A stretch of DNA of 49,524 nt from NCBI GenBank assembly GCA_013824165.1, contig PNNH01000105.1, positions 1 through 49,524 on the forward strand, given 5' to 3'. Origin of the DNA: Methylibium sp. Lineage in GTDB: Bacteria > Pseudomonadota > Gammaproteobacteria > Burkholderiales > Burkholderiaceae_C. The notes below the pieces were generated by a model that ran no database searches, had not been told where the DNA came from, and was given only the letters and a program-made list of their open reading frames with translations. Position 1 is the first letter of the stretch, and each line of letters opens with the position of its first letter. The position numbers were made by a program, and so were the translations under genes. Positions 1 to 7,688 of the stretch are shown here, piece by piece.

Positions 1-238
1 TGCGGCGGATCTCCTGCTCGGGGTCGAGCAGCGTCAGCGTCACCGCCTCGATGCCGAAGGCCAGCTTGTATTCGCCCAGCAGCAGGCGCAGCAACTCCAG
101 CACCGAGGCCGCGCCGATCAGCCGGTGTTCCAGCTGCTCGAAGCGGCGCATCTTGTCCTCGTTGGAACGGGCCTCGCGCAGCAGGGCCTCCAGCTGGCGG
201 CGAAGCGCCTGGTTCTCTGCCTGAAGATCACTGAGCAT
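1..238 (-). CDS. GAF/DUF484-like sensory protein, N-terminal part (cut by window edge)
   Basis: Only the first 79 codons are in the window; the gene runs off the left edge. The protein begins MLSDLQAENQALRRQLEALL, a heptad-like coiled coil of about 35 residues, and then reads LIGAASVLELLRLLLGEYK followed by a hydrophobic strand region (AVTLTLLDPEQEIRR). This resembles the start of DUF484/GAF-type sensor regions, which in Burkholderiales often precede a diguanylate cyclase domain. That assignment is inference, because the diagnostic C-terminal part is missing. It is transcribed away from the next gene, so the 284-bp gap 239-522 probably holds promoters for both. Confidence 0.5.
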   Translation of the reverse strand, partial: MLSDLQAENQALRRQLEALLREARSNEDKMRRFEQLEHRLIGAASVLELLRLLLGEYKLAFGIEAVTLTLLDPEQEIRR

Positions 239-522
239 CGTGTGTGCCGTCGCCCTTCGTCGCGTCGCTCGCTTGATCGATCGATGAACCGGTGCTGCCG
301 CGCGTTCGGCCGCCGAGGCGACTTCGCGACCCGCAGGTTCCCCACTCACTCCAGCGCCGACTGTATCGGCGAAATGCACCTTTCTCGCCGAGCCCACGGT
401 CAACGCTCTGAACCGACGCCACTCCGGGGCACACCCTGCAAGGCAGCCAACTCGCGCCAAGCTTGCATTTATTTATTGTTTAAAGATAATTTCTTTACAT
501 TTAACATAAACTTCAAACGCCT
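239..522. other. Intergenic region with an AT-rich promoter-like island
   Basis: 284 bp between divergent genes, with no convincing coding frame. Bases about 460-520 are strikingly AT-rich against a very GC-rich background, with runs such as TTTATTTATTGTTTAAAG and TTTACATTTAACATAAAC. It is the likely promoter zone of the DUF2975-XRE operon. I could not pick a single well-spaced -35/-10 pair. A short GATCGATCGATG run near 274-286 looks incidental. Confidence 0.4.
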
Positions 523-1083
523 ATGAGCGCCACACCGAACGCCTCTTTTCCCGGCTTGCCGCGCATCCAGCGCCTGGCGCGCTGCGTGCGCCTGATGTGC
601 CTGCTGGGCATCGGTGTCAGCCTGGCGCTGCCGGTGGCGCTGTGGGGCCAGCCGGACTGGCTCAGTGAGGTGGTGCGGCAGGAGTGGGGCCTGCGCGGGC
701 AGCCCTTCCAACTGGACGCGCAGTCCCGCAGCTTCGGCCTGCTGGCCTGCGCCCTTCCCAGCTTGCTGCTGGCCTATCTGCTGTGGCAGCTGTACGCGCT
801 GTTCGGCCGCTACCAGCGCGGTGAAGTCTGGACGCTGGAATGCGCCGTGCTGCTGCGCCGGGCCGCCTTGGCAATGACAGCGCTGGCGCCGGCCCTGCCG
901 CTGTCCAAGACCTTGTCCATCCTGGCGCTGACCCTGGGCAATCCGCCCGGCCAGCGCATGCTGAACCTGAGTTTCTCCGGACAGGACTACCTCACGCTGC
1001 TACTCGGCCTGGTACTGCTGGCGATCGCCACCGTGATGCGCGAAGCGGTGCGCATGGCCGAGGAAAACGCGGAGTTCGTCTGA
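523..1083 (+). CDS. DUF2975-type four-helix membrane protein
   Basis: A 186-residue integral membrane protein with four hydrophobic segments, at about residues 20-42, 70-92, 112-135 and 150-170. The segment reading LLWQLYALFGRYQRGEVWTL between helices 2 and 3 resembles DUF2975 proteins. Such proteins are typically encoded immediately upstream of a small YozG-like XRE regulator, and that is what follows here: the stop TGA overlaps the next ATG by one base (TGATG at 1081-1085), so the pair is translationally coupled. The biochemical function of the family is unknown. By analogy with similar pairs, the membrane protein may sense a signal and control the regulator; that is inference. Confidence 0.75.
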   Translation: MSATPNASFPGLPRIQRLARCVRLMCLLGIGVSLALPVALWGQPDWLSEVVRQEWGLRGQPFQLDAQSRSFGLLACALPSLLLAYLLWQLYALFGRYQRGEVWTLECAVLLRRAALAMTALAPALPLSKTLSILALTLGNPPGQRMLNLSFSGQDYLTLLLGLVLLAIATVMREAVRMAEENAEFV

Positions 1084-1325
1084 TGCCCATCATCGTCACC
1101 CTGGACGTGATGCTGGCGCGGCGCAAGATGCGCTCGCGCGAACTGGCCGAGGCAGTGGGCATGACCGAGGCCAACCTCTCCCTGCTGAAGTCCGGCAAGG
1201 TACGCGGCGTGCGCTTCGAGACGCTGGCGCGCATCTGCAAGGTGCTGGACTGCCAGCCCGGCGACCTGCTCAGCCATTTGCCCGGCCCTGACAGCGAGGG
1301 TGGGCCTGATGGCCCCGACGCATGA
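1083..1325 (+). CDS. Small XRE-family (YozG-like) DNA-binding protein
   Basis: 80 residues that are almost entirely one helix-turn-helix domain: MLARRKMRSRELAEAVGM (helices 1-2), TEANLSLLKSGK (recognition region) and FETLARICKVLDCQPGDLL, which is typical of Cro/CI-like folds. The start overlaps the stop of the DUF2975 gene by one base, and its own stop overlaps the next start by four bases (ATGA at 1322-1325). Three consecutive genes are therefore tightly coupled. It probably regulates its own operon; the targets are unknown. Confidence 0.85.
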   Translation: MPIIVTLDVMLARRKMRSRELAEAVGMTEANLSLLKSGKVRGVRFETLARICKVLDCQPGDLLSHLPGPDSEGGPDGPDA

Positions 1326-1948
1326 GCCCGAACCTGCGCACGGCTGCGCGCCACCTGCCGATCCTGCTGCTGGTGCTGCTATTGCACGCATTGCTGCTGA
1401 GCCAGCTGCTGCGCTGGCGCGCCGACGCGCGCCAGCCACCGAGTGCCGCGGCCGAGCCTGGCGTGCTGCTGCGCCTGCTGCCATTGCCTGCAGTGCAGCG
1501 GCCCAGCCCGGCCGACGCTGCGAGAGCCCGGCCGGCCGGCGCACCCGCCCGGCGTGCAGACACGCCCAGCGCCATGGCTGCCGCCTCCAGCCCGTCGGGC
1601 ATCGCAGCGGCCGAGCCGGCGCCGAGCGCGACGCCCGACACGCCGCCAGCCACGGTGGCGGCCACGACGGCGTCAGGCCCCGCCAGCGCCCCCGTCCCCT
1701 CGCTGCTGGACAGCGAAGGCACCCGGCGCGCGATACGCCAGGCCAGCCGCGAGCCGCTGCTGGCCGAACGTGCGGCATCGGCCAGCGAAGACCCCGGCCG
1801 CCTCAACAGCCAGCAGCGCCTGGCCAAGGGCATCGCCGCCGGTGCCAATGGCGACTGCCTGAAGGGCGAGTACGCCGGCGCCGGCATGGGTCTGCTGAGT
1901 CTGCCCTTCTGGGTGCTGGCCGAAGCGCGCGGCAAATGCCGGCGTTAG
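1322..1948 (+). CDS. Membrane-anchored Pro/Ala-rich protein, unknown function
   Basis: A 208-residue protein with a short basic N-terminus, one strong transmembrane segment (about residues 10-30, LPILLLVLLLHALLLSQLL), a long Pro/Ala/Ser/Thr-rich linker (about 35-130) and a compact C-terminal part. The last segment carries NGDCLKGEYAGAGMGLLSL and ends in GKC, so two cysteines could pair in the periplasm. The architecture (one N-terminal anchor, extended Pro/Ala linker, small C-terminal domain) resembles TonB-like or envelope-spanning proteins, but I see no TonB signature and assign no function. Translation is coupled to the XRE gene by the ATGA overlap. Confidence 0.7.
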   Translation: MSPNLRTAARHLPILLLVLLLHALLLSQLLRWRADARQPPSAAAEPGVLLRLLPLPAVQRPSPADAARARPAGAPARRADTPSAMAAASSPSGIAAAEPAPSATPDTPPATVAATTASGPASAPVPSLLDSEGTRRAIRQASREPLLAERAASASEDPGRLNSQQRLAKGIAAGANGDCLKGEYAGAGMGLLSLPFWVLAEARGKCRR

Positions 1949-1992
1949 CAGCAGCACCACTTTCCTCTCCATTCCAGATCGGTACCCCGAGC

Positions 1993-2775
1993 ATGACGCC
2001 CTCCCTCCACCGCCGCCTGGCCCCGCTGTGCCTTCCCATCCTGCTGAGCCTGACCAGCGCCTCGGCGCTGGCCCAGAGCAGCGAACCACCTGCTGCGGTG
2101 CAACGACTCGACGAGGTGAGCGTCGGCCTGGTCAAGGACCCGGCCATCCTGCCCTATGGCCGCATGAACGAGTTCCTCAGCCAGTTGGGCCGGGTCGGCC
2201 AGGGTCTGTTCCGCATCGATTTCAAACTGAGCGCCAAAGACCCGGCCCGGCCGCTGCAGGCGCCCAAGCTGGCGATCCTGACTGACGATCGCAACCTGCC
2301 GATCACGTTCGATGCGCAGGGCCGCTTCGAGCTGCCTGTGCTGCCGGCCGCTGAAGCCAAGACGGCCGAACTGGCCACCAACCAGCCCAAGGGCAGCCTG
2401 GCGATCACCGGCCAATTGCACCTGACCGTGCCCGCTGACAAGCTGGACATGGCCACCGTGCGCCGAGTGATGACCGTTGCCAGGCAGGCGCGCAGCGAGC
2501 TGCTGCCCTGGTACCTGCGCTGGCTGTTCCCCCAGGTCGGCGGTGTGCGCGTCTGCAGCGCCCAGCCTCAATGGGAGCTGGAGTGGCGCGAAGCCGGGCA
2601 CCTGCTGAGCGTGCCGCTGAGCGCCGACGCTAAGGATCGCGATCCCAACGCGCCCGCCGGCAAGCCCGGCAATCCCTGCGCCACGCTCACCGGCGACGAA
2701 AGCTGGCCCGATGCAGCACGGCTGCTGGCACCGGCCGATGCGCGCTTGAGCGTGCGGCTAGCGAAGCCGCAGTAG
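1993..2775 (+). CDS. Secreted protein of unknown function
   Basis: 260 residues from the ATG at 1993. The protein begins with a clear Sec signal peptide: basic RR, a hydrophobic core LAPLCLPILLSLTSASA and an ALA cleavage site before QSSEPPA. The rest looks like a soluble periplasmic protein, with segments such as VGLVKDPAILPYGRMNEFLS and the pair GVRVCSAQPQWELEWREAGH. There are two cysteines (GVRVCS and GNPCAT) that could form a disulfide. I do not recognise the family. It lies 44 bp after the anchored Pro/Ala-rich protein and is probably in the same operon, so it may act in the same envelope compartment. The start was chosen for the signal peptide. Confidence 0.7.
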   Translation: MTPSLHRRLAPLCLPILLSLTSASALAQSSEPPAAVQRLDEVSVGLVKDPAILPYGRMNEFLSQLGRVGQGLFRIDFKLSAKDPARPLQAPKLAILTDDRNLPITFDAQGRFELPVLPAAEAKTAELATNQPKGSLAITGQLHLTVPADKLDMATVRRVMTVARQARSELLPWYLRWLFPQVGGVRVCSAQPQWELEWREAGHLLSVPLSADAKDRDPNAPAGKPGNPCATLTGDESWPDAARLLAPADARLSVRLAKPQ

Positions 2776-2816
2776 CGCAGGCGGCGCGAATCAGCGGCCG
2801 CCGCCCATCGCCTCGA

Positions 2817-3287
2817 TCACTTTGCGGCAGTCGCCGTCGATTCGGCCGGAACCGTGGGCTTGCCGTCCTTCTCGGCCGAGCGATCGAACACCAAGGTCTT
2901 GCCGAACACCAGCTGGACCCAGGTCGGGTAGGTGTAGGCGGTGCCCTTGGTGTGGTCGATGATCGCGCCGACTCCGCCACCGATGATGATGTTGCCGAAC
3001 ATGCCCGCGTTCGCGCGCGAGATCGCACGCGCTTGTGCCTGCGGGTTCTCCGGGTGTGTGCAGGCGATGTCCAGATCCTTGCTGGAGCGCCGCACCTGGG
3101 TCGTGTCACCCGACTTGGCCGAGATCACGCCGTAGTCATTGCTCAGCTTGCACTCGGCGCCGGCCACCAGCTTGCCGTCCTGGGTCAGCGTCTCGACCTT
3201 CATCGGGTGCGTGCTGTCGTTCATCACGGACGCGCAGCCGGTGATCGCGAACGCCGACAGGGCCAGCAGGATTCTTGTTTGAAGCAT
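2817..3287 (-). CDS. Small lipoprotein with glycine-zipper-like segment
   Basis: 156 residues from the ATG at 3287. A longer reading exists, but this start has a GGGAG ribosome-binding site eight bases upstream and gives a proper lipoprotein signal: MLQTRILLALSAFAITGCAS, with lipobox ITGC. The mature part includes GNIIIGGGVGAIIDHTKG, a glycine-rich segment like those in small outer-membrane lipoproteins, then a hydrophobic TWVQLVFGKTLVFD. The Ala at the +2 position after the lipidated Cys would favour outer-membrane sorting (Lol rule). Function unknown. It converges with the secreted protein gene ending at 2775. Confidence 0.75.
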   Translation of the reverse strand: MLQTRILLALSAFAITGCASVMNDSTHPMKVETLTQDGKLVAGAECKLSNDYGVISAKSGDTTQVRRSSKDLDIACTHPENPQAQARAISRANAGMFGNIIIGGGVGAIIDHTKGTAYTYPTWVQLVFGKTLVFDRSAEKDGKPTVPAESTATAAK

Positions 3288-3452
3288 GAAATGGAACTCC
3301 CTTGTGTTGTGCTTGTGTGCCCGGCGCACCTTGTGCCGAAGCACGCGAATTCTGGCTTGGCGCGCAGTGACACCCGACCCCAGCGGACGGTTACATACAC
3401 AGGTAGTTGCCCGACTACCAGGCGCTGCCCGGGCGTGACAGCCTGTTGAGCA

Positions 3453-3914
3453 TCAAAGCTGCTTCTCGAAGCACCGGCTGCTCGGGTCCCCCACATAGGG
3501 ACCAAAGGGCTCGATGGGCTGGAAGCCGAAGGATTCGTACAGGCGCATCGCCGGCAGCTGGCGAAAGCCGGTCTCCAGGCACAGTCGCGTGAAGCCCTCG
3601 GCCCGCGCGTGCGCCTGCAGGGCTTCGAGCAAGGCCCGCGCCACGCCGTGGCGGCGCCCATCGGCGCGCACAAACATGCGGCGCAGCTCGGTGCTGTGCG
3701 CATCCAGCGGGCGGTGTGCACCCATGCCCACCAACTCATCACCCAGCCAGGCCAGCAGGTAGATGCCGCGCGGCGGGGTGGGCTCATTGCCCGGCCAAGG
3801 CGCGTCAGGCGCGTGCAACTCCGGATAGAGCGCGCGGGCCTCCAGCGCAGCCAGCCGCAGCAGCGACAGCGCCGCCTCACCCTGAGGATCGGCAGCCAGG
3901 ATGCTGAGCGTCAT
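3453..3914 (-). CDS. GNAT family N-acetyltransferase coupled to acyl-CoA synthetase
   Basis: 153 residues of one GNAT domain. The acetyl-CoA-binding loop is visible as RADGRRHGVARALLEALQAHA (Q/RxxGxA-like), followed by the beta5-alpha4 region TRLCLETGFRQLPAMRLYESFGF. The family transfers acetyl from acetyl-CoA to an amine of a protein or small molecule. Its ATG overlaps the stop of the upstream acyl-CoA synthetase by four bases (3911-3914), so the two are almost certainly co-translated. Single-domain GNATs next to acyl-CoA synthetases (such as AcuA) can acetylate the catalytic lysine of the synthetase. Whether this one does is inference. Confidence 0.85.
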   Translation of the reverse strand: MTLSILAADPQGEAALSLLRLAALEARALYPELHAPDAPWPGNEPTPPRGIYLLAWLGDELVGMGAHRPLDAHSTELRRMFVRADGRRHGVARALLEALQAHARAEGFTRLCLETGFRQLPAMRLYESFGFQPIEPFGPYVGDPSSRCFEKQL

Positions 3915-5674
3915 GCCGGCGCGCGGGCGCGGGCGCGCTCTTCTTCCTGCAGCTTCAAGACGCGGCGCTGCAGCTTGCCGGTGGTGGTCATCGGCAAGCT
4001 GTCGATGAACTCGATCTCCTTGGGGTATTCATAAGGTGCGAGCTGGCCCTTCACATGCGTCTGCAACTGCTTGACCAGGGCGGGCGTGCCGGCATGGCCG
4101 GCGGCCAGCACCACATAGGCCTTCACCACCGCGCCGCGCTCGGCGTCGGGCTTGGGCACGACGGCGGCATTCGCCACCGCCGGGTGCTTGACCAGGCAGT
4201 TCTCGATCTCGCTGGGGCCGATGCGGTAGCCAGCAGCCTTGAAGACATCGTCGCTGCGGCCCTGGTACCAGAGGTAGCCCTCGGCGTCCTGGATTGCCAT
4301 GTCGCCGGTGCGGCACCAGCTGTCCAGCGGGTCGCCGGTGTACTTGGCACGGGTGGCGTCGTCGCGGCCCCAATAGCCCAGGAAGAACACCGGATCGAGC
4401 GCGCCGTGCAGATCGCGGCGGTGCACCGCCACATCGCCGGCCACGCCCGGGGGACAGGTCTTGCCTGCGTCGTCGATCACCGCGACGCGGTGCCCCGGGT
4501 AGGCACGCCCCATGCTGCCGGGCCGCGCCGGCCAGAGTCGGCTGCAGTTGCCGATCACATAGTTGATCTCGGTCTGGCCAAACATCTCGTTGACGGTCAG
4601 ACCCAGCTGCTTCTCGCAGTAGGCAAAGACCGCATCGCCCACCGCCTCGCCAGCGCTCATGATGGCCTGCAGGCGCAGCTGCGGGTACTGCTCGCGCGGC
4701 CGGGGCACGGCCTTCATCATGGCTTTCAGCGCGGTCGGGAACAGGAAGGTGTGCGTCACCCCGTGGCCCTGCATCAGCTCGAAGGCCTTCTCGGGCCCGA
4801 AGCGGCCCTGGTAGGCGACGATGGGTCGGCCGAAGTAGAGCGTGGGCAGTAGCGCATCCATCAGCCCGCCGGTCCAGGCCCAATCGGCCGGGCTCCACAG
4901 CACCGCTTCGCTGGGCTTGGCCGCATCGCTGGGATCAAAACCGAACCAGTTCTGGCTGGCGATGAAGCCGCTCAGATTGCCGATCAGCGCTCGCTGCGGA
5001 ATCAACGCGCCCTTGGGCGGGCCAGTGGTGCCGCTGGTGTAGATCAGCACTGCCGCGTCGTCGGCGCGCGTGTCCACCGGCGTGAAGCGGGCGGCTTCAG
5101 CCTGCAGCGCTGCCATCCAGTCGAGCTCGCCCTCACCCAAGGTGCCGGCCTCGGCACCTACCACGATGACCCGGCGCAGCGCCGGGCAGCTGGCACGTGC
5201 GCCACGCAGCGACTGCAGGCAGCCGGCTTCCACGATGGCCAGCACGGCCGCGCTGTCCTGCAGCCGGTATTCCAAAGCCTCGGGGCCGAACAGCATCGAC
5301 AGCGGCATAGCCACCGCACCGAGCTGCTGGATCGCGATATGGGCCACTGCCGTCTCGAAACGCTGCGGCAGCACGATGGCCACGCGATCACCACGCTTCA
5401 CGCCCTGCGCCTGCAGCACATTGGCCAGACGATGCGCGGCGCGCTGCAGCTGGCCGTAGCTGTAGTGCGCGCGGCAGCCGGCCTCGGTCTCGAACAGGAT
5501 CGCGATCGCCTCCGGCGTCTCGCGCGCCCAGCGGCCGCAGCAGGCCTCGGCGATATTGAAACGCTCGGGCACCTGCCAGCGGAAATCGGCATGGATGGCG
5601 GCGTAACGGTCTTCGACGGCAGCTGCGCCCCTTGCGGGCGCACCCAAGCTGCTGCCTTGTTTCTTGTATGGCAT
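3911..5674 (-). CDS. AMP-forming acyl-CoA synthetase (short/medium-chain, ACSM-like)
   Basis: 587 residues, a full ANL-superfamily adenylating enzyme: carboxylate + ATP + CoA gives acyl-CoA + AMP + PPi. The P-loop motif YTSGTTGPPKG lies at residues 212-222, the A5-like motif NEMFGQTE in the middle, the A7/A8 segment SWCRTGDMA...YRIGPSEIE near 450-490, and the C-terminal catalytic lysine in LPMTTTGKLQRR (K567). The lysine sits in a PX4GK context, the reported recognition motif of protein acetyltransferases acting on acyl-CoA synthetases. Overall it resembles the medium-chain (ACSM/benzoate-CoA-ligase-like) branch more than classical Acs. The substrate cannot be read from sequence. Followed, with a 4-bp overlap, by a GNAT gene. 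Confidence 0.9.
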   Translation of the reverse strand: MPYKKQGSSLGAPARGAAAVEDRYAAIHADFRWQVPERFNIAEACCGRWARETPEAIAILFETEAGCRAHYSYGQLQRAAHRLANVLQAQGVKRGDRVAIVLPQRFETAVAHIAIQQLGAVAMPLSMLFGPEALEYRLQDSAAVLAIVEAGCLQSLRGARASCPALRRVIVVGAEAGTLGEGELDWMAALQAEAARFTPVDTRADDAAVLIYTSGTTGPPKGALIPQRALIGNLSGFIASQNWFGFDPSDAAKPSEAVLWSPADWAWTGGLMDALLPTLYFGRPIVAYQGRFGPEKAFELMQGHGVTHTFLFPTALKAMMKAVPRPREQYPQLRLQAIMSAGEAVGDAVFAYCEKQLGLTVNEMFGQTEINYVIGNCSRLWPARPGSMGRAYPGHRVAVIDDAGKTCPPGVAGDVAVHRRDLHGALDPVFFLGYWGRDDATRAKYTGDPLDSWCRTGDMAIQDAEGYLWYQGRSDDVFKAAGYRIGPSEIENCLVKHPAVANAAVVPKPDAERGAVVKAYVVLAAGHAGTPALVKQLQTHVKGQLAPYEYPKEIEFIDSLPMTTTGKLQRRVLKLQEEERARARAPA

Positions 5675-5820
5675 CCGGACTCCTCAGGGCTTCCCCTGCT
5701 GCTTCAGGCCAGCGGCGAAGCGTAGCCACGCCGCGCAGCTAGCCAGCCTATGGCTTACCCCAGGCCCGAGGGCCTGTTGACACGACGGCCATAGGTCGTT
5801 GCTGTCGTTTTCACAGGCCC

Positions 5821-5833
5821 TAGACTCCCGCCA
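5821..5833 (+). promoter_or_regulatory. Candidate -10 element placing the transcript start on the arsC ATG
   Basis: TAGACT at 5821-5826 is followed by six bases and then the ATG at 5833. A transcript starting at the usual distance would begin at the start codon. No Shine-Dalgarno sequence is present just upstream, so the arsC mRNA may be leaderless. A weak -35, TTGCTG at 5799-5804, lies 16 bp upstream. Prediction only. Confidence 0.4.
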
Positions 5834-6192
5834 TGAGCCTGAGCATTTTTCACAACCCGCGTTGCTCCAAATCTCGCGAAGCCCTGGCCCTGCTGCAACA
5901 GCGTGGCCTGGAGCCGACCGTGATCGAGTATCTGAAGACCCCCCCCAGCGTCGAAGCCCTCACTCAACTGCTGGGCCAGCTCGGCCTGCCTGCGCGCGCA
6001 CTCTTGCGCACCGGCGAGGACGCCTATCAAAGCCTGGGTCTTGCCGACGAGTCGCTGAGCGATGCGCAACTGCTGCAGGCCATCGCCGAGGCACCGATTC
6101 TGCTGCAGCGGCCCATCGTGGTGCAGCAAGGCCGTGCGGTGATCGCCCGGCCGCCGGAGTTGGCGCTGGCGCTGTTTGATCAGGCCTTGTAG
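5833..6192 (+). CDS. arsC: ArsC/Spx-family arsenate reductase
   Basis: 119 residues. The N-terminus reads MSLSIFHNPRCSKSREAL, the HX3CX3R active site of glutaredoxin-coupled ArsC (Cys at about residue 12). These enzymes reduce arsenate to arsenite using glutathione and glutaredoxin. The later segment LLQRPIVV is the usual substrate-binding LxRPIV motif, containing the second conserved Arg. There is no arsB/arsH/arsR nearby, so it is a stand-alone copy and could have a housekeeping redox role. Its 3' end overlaps the convergent GNAT gene by 13 bp (6180-6192). Confidence 0.92.
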   Translation: MSLSIFHNPRCSKSREALALLQQRGLEPTVIEYLKTPPSVEALTQLLGQLGLPARALLRTGEDAYQSLGLADESLSDAQLLQAIAEAPILLQRPIVVQQGRAVIARPPELALALFDQAL

Positions 6193-6662
6193 CGCGCCAG
6201 CGCCTCGCCAGTCAGGCGGCAGATGCGCCATTCGGGCAGCACACTGGCGCCCATGTTCTCGTAGAAGCGGATTGCGTCCTCGTTCCAGTCCAGCACGCTC
6301 CACTCGAAACGGCCGTAGTCGCGCTCGACCGCGATCTGCGCCAGGCGGGTCAGCAGCAGCTTGCCCAGGCCGCTGCGGCGGTGCGCGGGCCGCACGTAGA
6401 GGTCTTCCAGATACAGGCCCGGCTTGGCCAGGAAGGTCGAGAAGTTGGTGAAGTAGAGCGCGAAGGCCACAACCTCGCCCTCGCACTCGCCGACCAAGGC
6501 CTCGACCACCGGCTTGGGGCCGAACAGATGCGGCTGCAGCTTCTCGGGGGTGAGCTGCAGCATATGGCTCAGCCCTTCGAACTCGGCCAGTTCGGCGATC
6601 AGGCCGGCGATGGCCGGGACATCGCGCAGTTCGGCGGCGCGCAGGGAGTAGGAAGAATTCAT
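6180..6662 (-). CDS. GNAT family N-acetyltransferase (diamine/spermidine-type)
   Basis: 160 residues from the ATG at 6662 (MNSSYSLRAAELRDVPAIAG). The acetyl-CoA-binding motif RPAHRRSGLGKLLLTRLAQIA is clear, preceded by LYLEDLYVRP and followed by RFEWSVLDWNEDAIRFYENMGA. This LEDLYV...W.VLDWN pattern is typical of the SAT1-like branch, which acetylates polyamines or related amino substrates. The family is firm; the exact substrate is inference. A longer frame upstream is not needed, because homologues begin a few residues before the R.A...D.P.I block. Its tail overlaps arsC. Confidence 0.88.
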   Translation of the reverse strand: MNSSYSLRAAELRDVPAIAGLIAELAEFEGLSHMLQLTPEKLQPHLFGPKPVVEALVGECEGEVVAFALYFTNFSTFLAKPGLYLEDLYVRPAHRRSGLGKLLLTRLAQIAVERDYGRFEWSVLDWNEDAIRFYENMGASVLPEWRICRLTGEALARYKA

Positions 6663-6737
6663 GCGCTGCATTCTGCCCGTGCAGCGCGGGGTCTTCGCAC
6701 TGTCACCGCGCCGACAGCCGCGTTTGCGCAACAGCCC

Positions 6738-6751
6738 TACAGTGCGGCCCA
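6738..6751 (+). promoter_or_regulatory. Candidate -10 element for a leaderless alpha/beta-hydrolase mRNA
   Basis: TACAGT at 6738-6743 lies seven bases before the ATG at 6751, with no Shine-Dalgarno in between. The arrangement matches that in front of arsC. No well-spaced -35 was found. Confidence 0.35.
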
Positions 6752-7680
6752 TGACCCACACGCCCTACCTCCCCCGCCGCGCGCATCGCAGCGAGTTCAT
6801 CACGCTGCGCGGCCTCCGCCACCATGTCCTGAGCTGGGGCGACGCCACCCTCGTCAGCCCGGCGCGGCCGACGCTGCTGATGCTGCACGGCTGGATGGAT
6901 GTCGGCGCCTCGTTCCAGTTCGTCGTCGACGCGCTGCAGCAGGACCGGCATGTGGTGGCAATGGACTGGCGCGGTTTCGGCCAGAGCGACAGCAGCGGCG
7001 CCGATGCCTACTGGTTTCCCGACTACCTCGGCGACCTGGACGCACTAGTCGATGTCGTCAGCCCTGACGCGCCCATCGACCTGCTGGGCCACAGCATGGG
7101 CGGCAATATCGTGATGAGCTATGCCGGCGTGCGCCCCGAGCGGATCCGGCGCCTGATCAATCTGGAAGGCTTCGGCCTGCCCGACACCAGCCCGGACCAG
7201 GGCCCGGCGCGGCTGCGCCAGTGGCTGGACGAGTTGAAGCAGCCGCAGACGCTCAAGCCCTACGCCAGCATCGAGGGTGTGGCGCAGCGCCTGATGAAGA
7301 CCAACCCGCGCCTCAGCGCCGACAAGGCGGCCTGGCTGGCGCCGCTGTGGTCGCGCGAGCTAGCCACGGCCGATGGCGGACGTGAGTGGCAGATCCTCGG
7401 CGACCCGGCCCACAAACGGACCAACCCGGTGCTGTACCGCCGCGCCGAGGTGCTGGAACTCTGGCAGCGCATCGCGACACCGACGCTGTGGGTCGAGGGA
7501 AGCGAAACCGATATGACGCAGTGGTGGGGCAAGCGCTATCCGCGTGAGGATTTCGAGTCGCGACTGGCCGTGGTGCCCCAGCTGGAGCGCGTGCTGCTGC
7601 AGGGCGCCGGCCATATGCTGCACCACGACCAGCCCGAGGCACTGGCCGCGGCGCTGGAGGATTTTCTCGCCCGCGGCTGA
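6751..7680 (+). CDS. Alpha/beta-fold hydrolase
   Basis: 309 residues. Oxyanion-hole segment LLMLHGWMD (about 43-51), strand-turn VVAMDWRGFGQSD, nucleophile elbow GHSMGG with Ser115, an acid region WVEGSETDM and the catalytic His in LLQGAGHMLHHDQPEA. This is the epoxide-hydrolase/haloalkane-dehalogenase-like esterase branch with a cap region after the nucleophile (FGLPDTSPDQGPARLRQWLDELK). The substrate is unknown. It starts about 90 bp from the divergent GNAT gene and is followed by a convergent exonuclease gene 8 bp after its stop. Confidence 0.9.
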   Translation: MTHTPYLPRRAHRSEFITLRGLRHHVLSWGDATLVSPARPTLLMLHGWMDVGASFQFVVDALQQDRHVVAMDWRGFGQSDSSGADAYWFPDYLGDLDALVDVVSPDAPIDLLGHSMGGNIVMSYAGVRPERIRRLINLEGFGLPDTSPDQGPARLRQWLDELKQPQTLKPYASIEGVAQRLMKTNPRLSADKAAWLAPLWSRELATADGGREWQILGDPAHKRTNPVLYRRAEVLELWQRIATPTLWVEGSETDMTQWWGKRYPREDFESRLAVVPQLERVLLQGAGHMLHHDQPEALAAALEDFLARG

Positions 7681-7688
7681 GGCTGAAC

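Noticed and set aside
274..286. GATCGATCGATG run as a repeat or Dam-site cluster
   Set aside because: Only three overlapping GATC units; no larger array around it.
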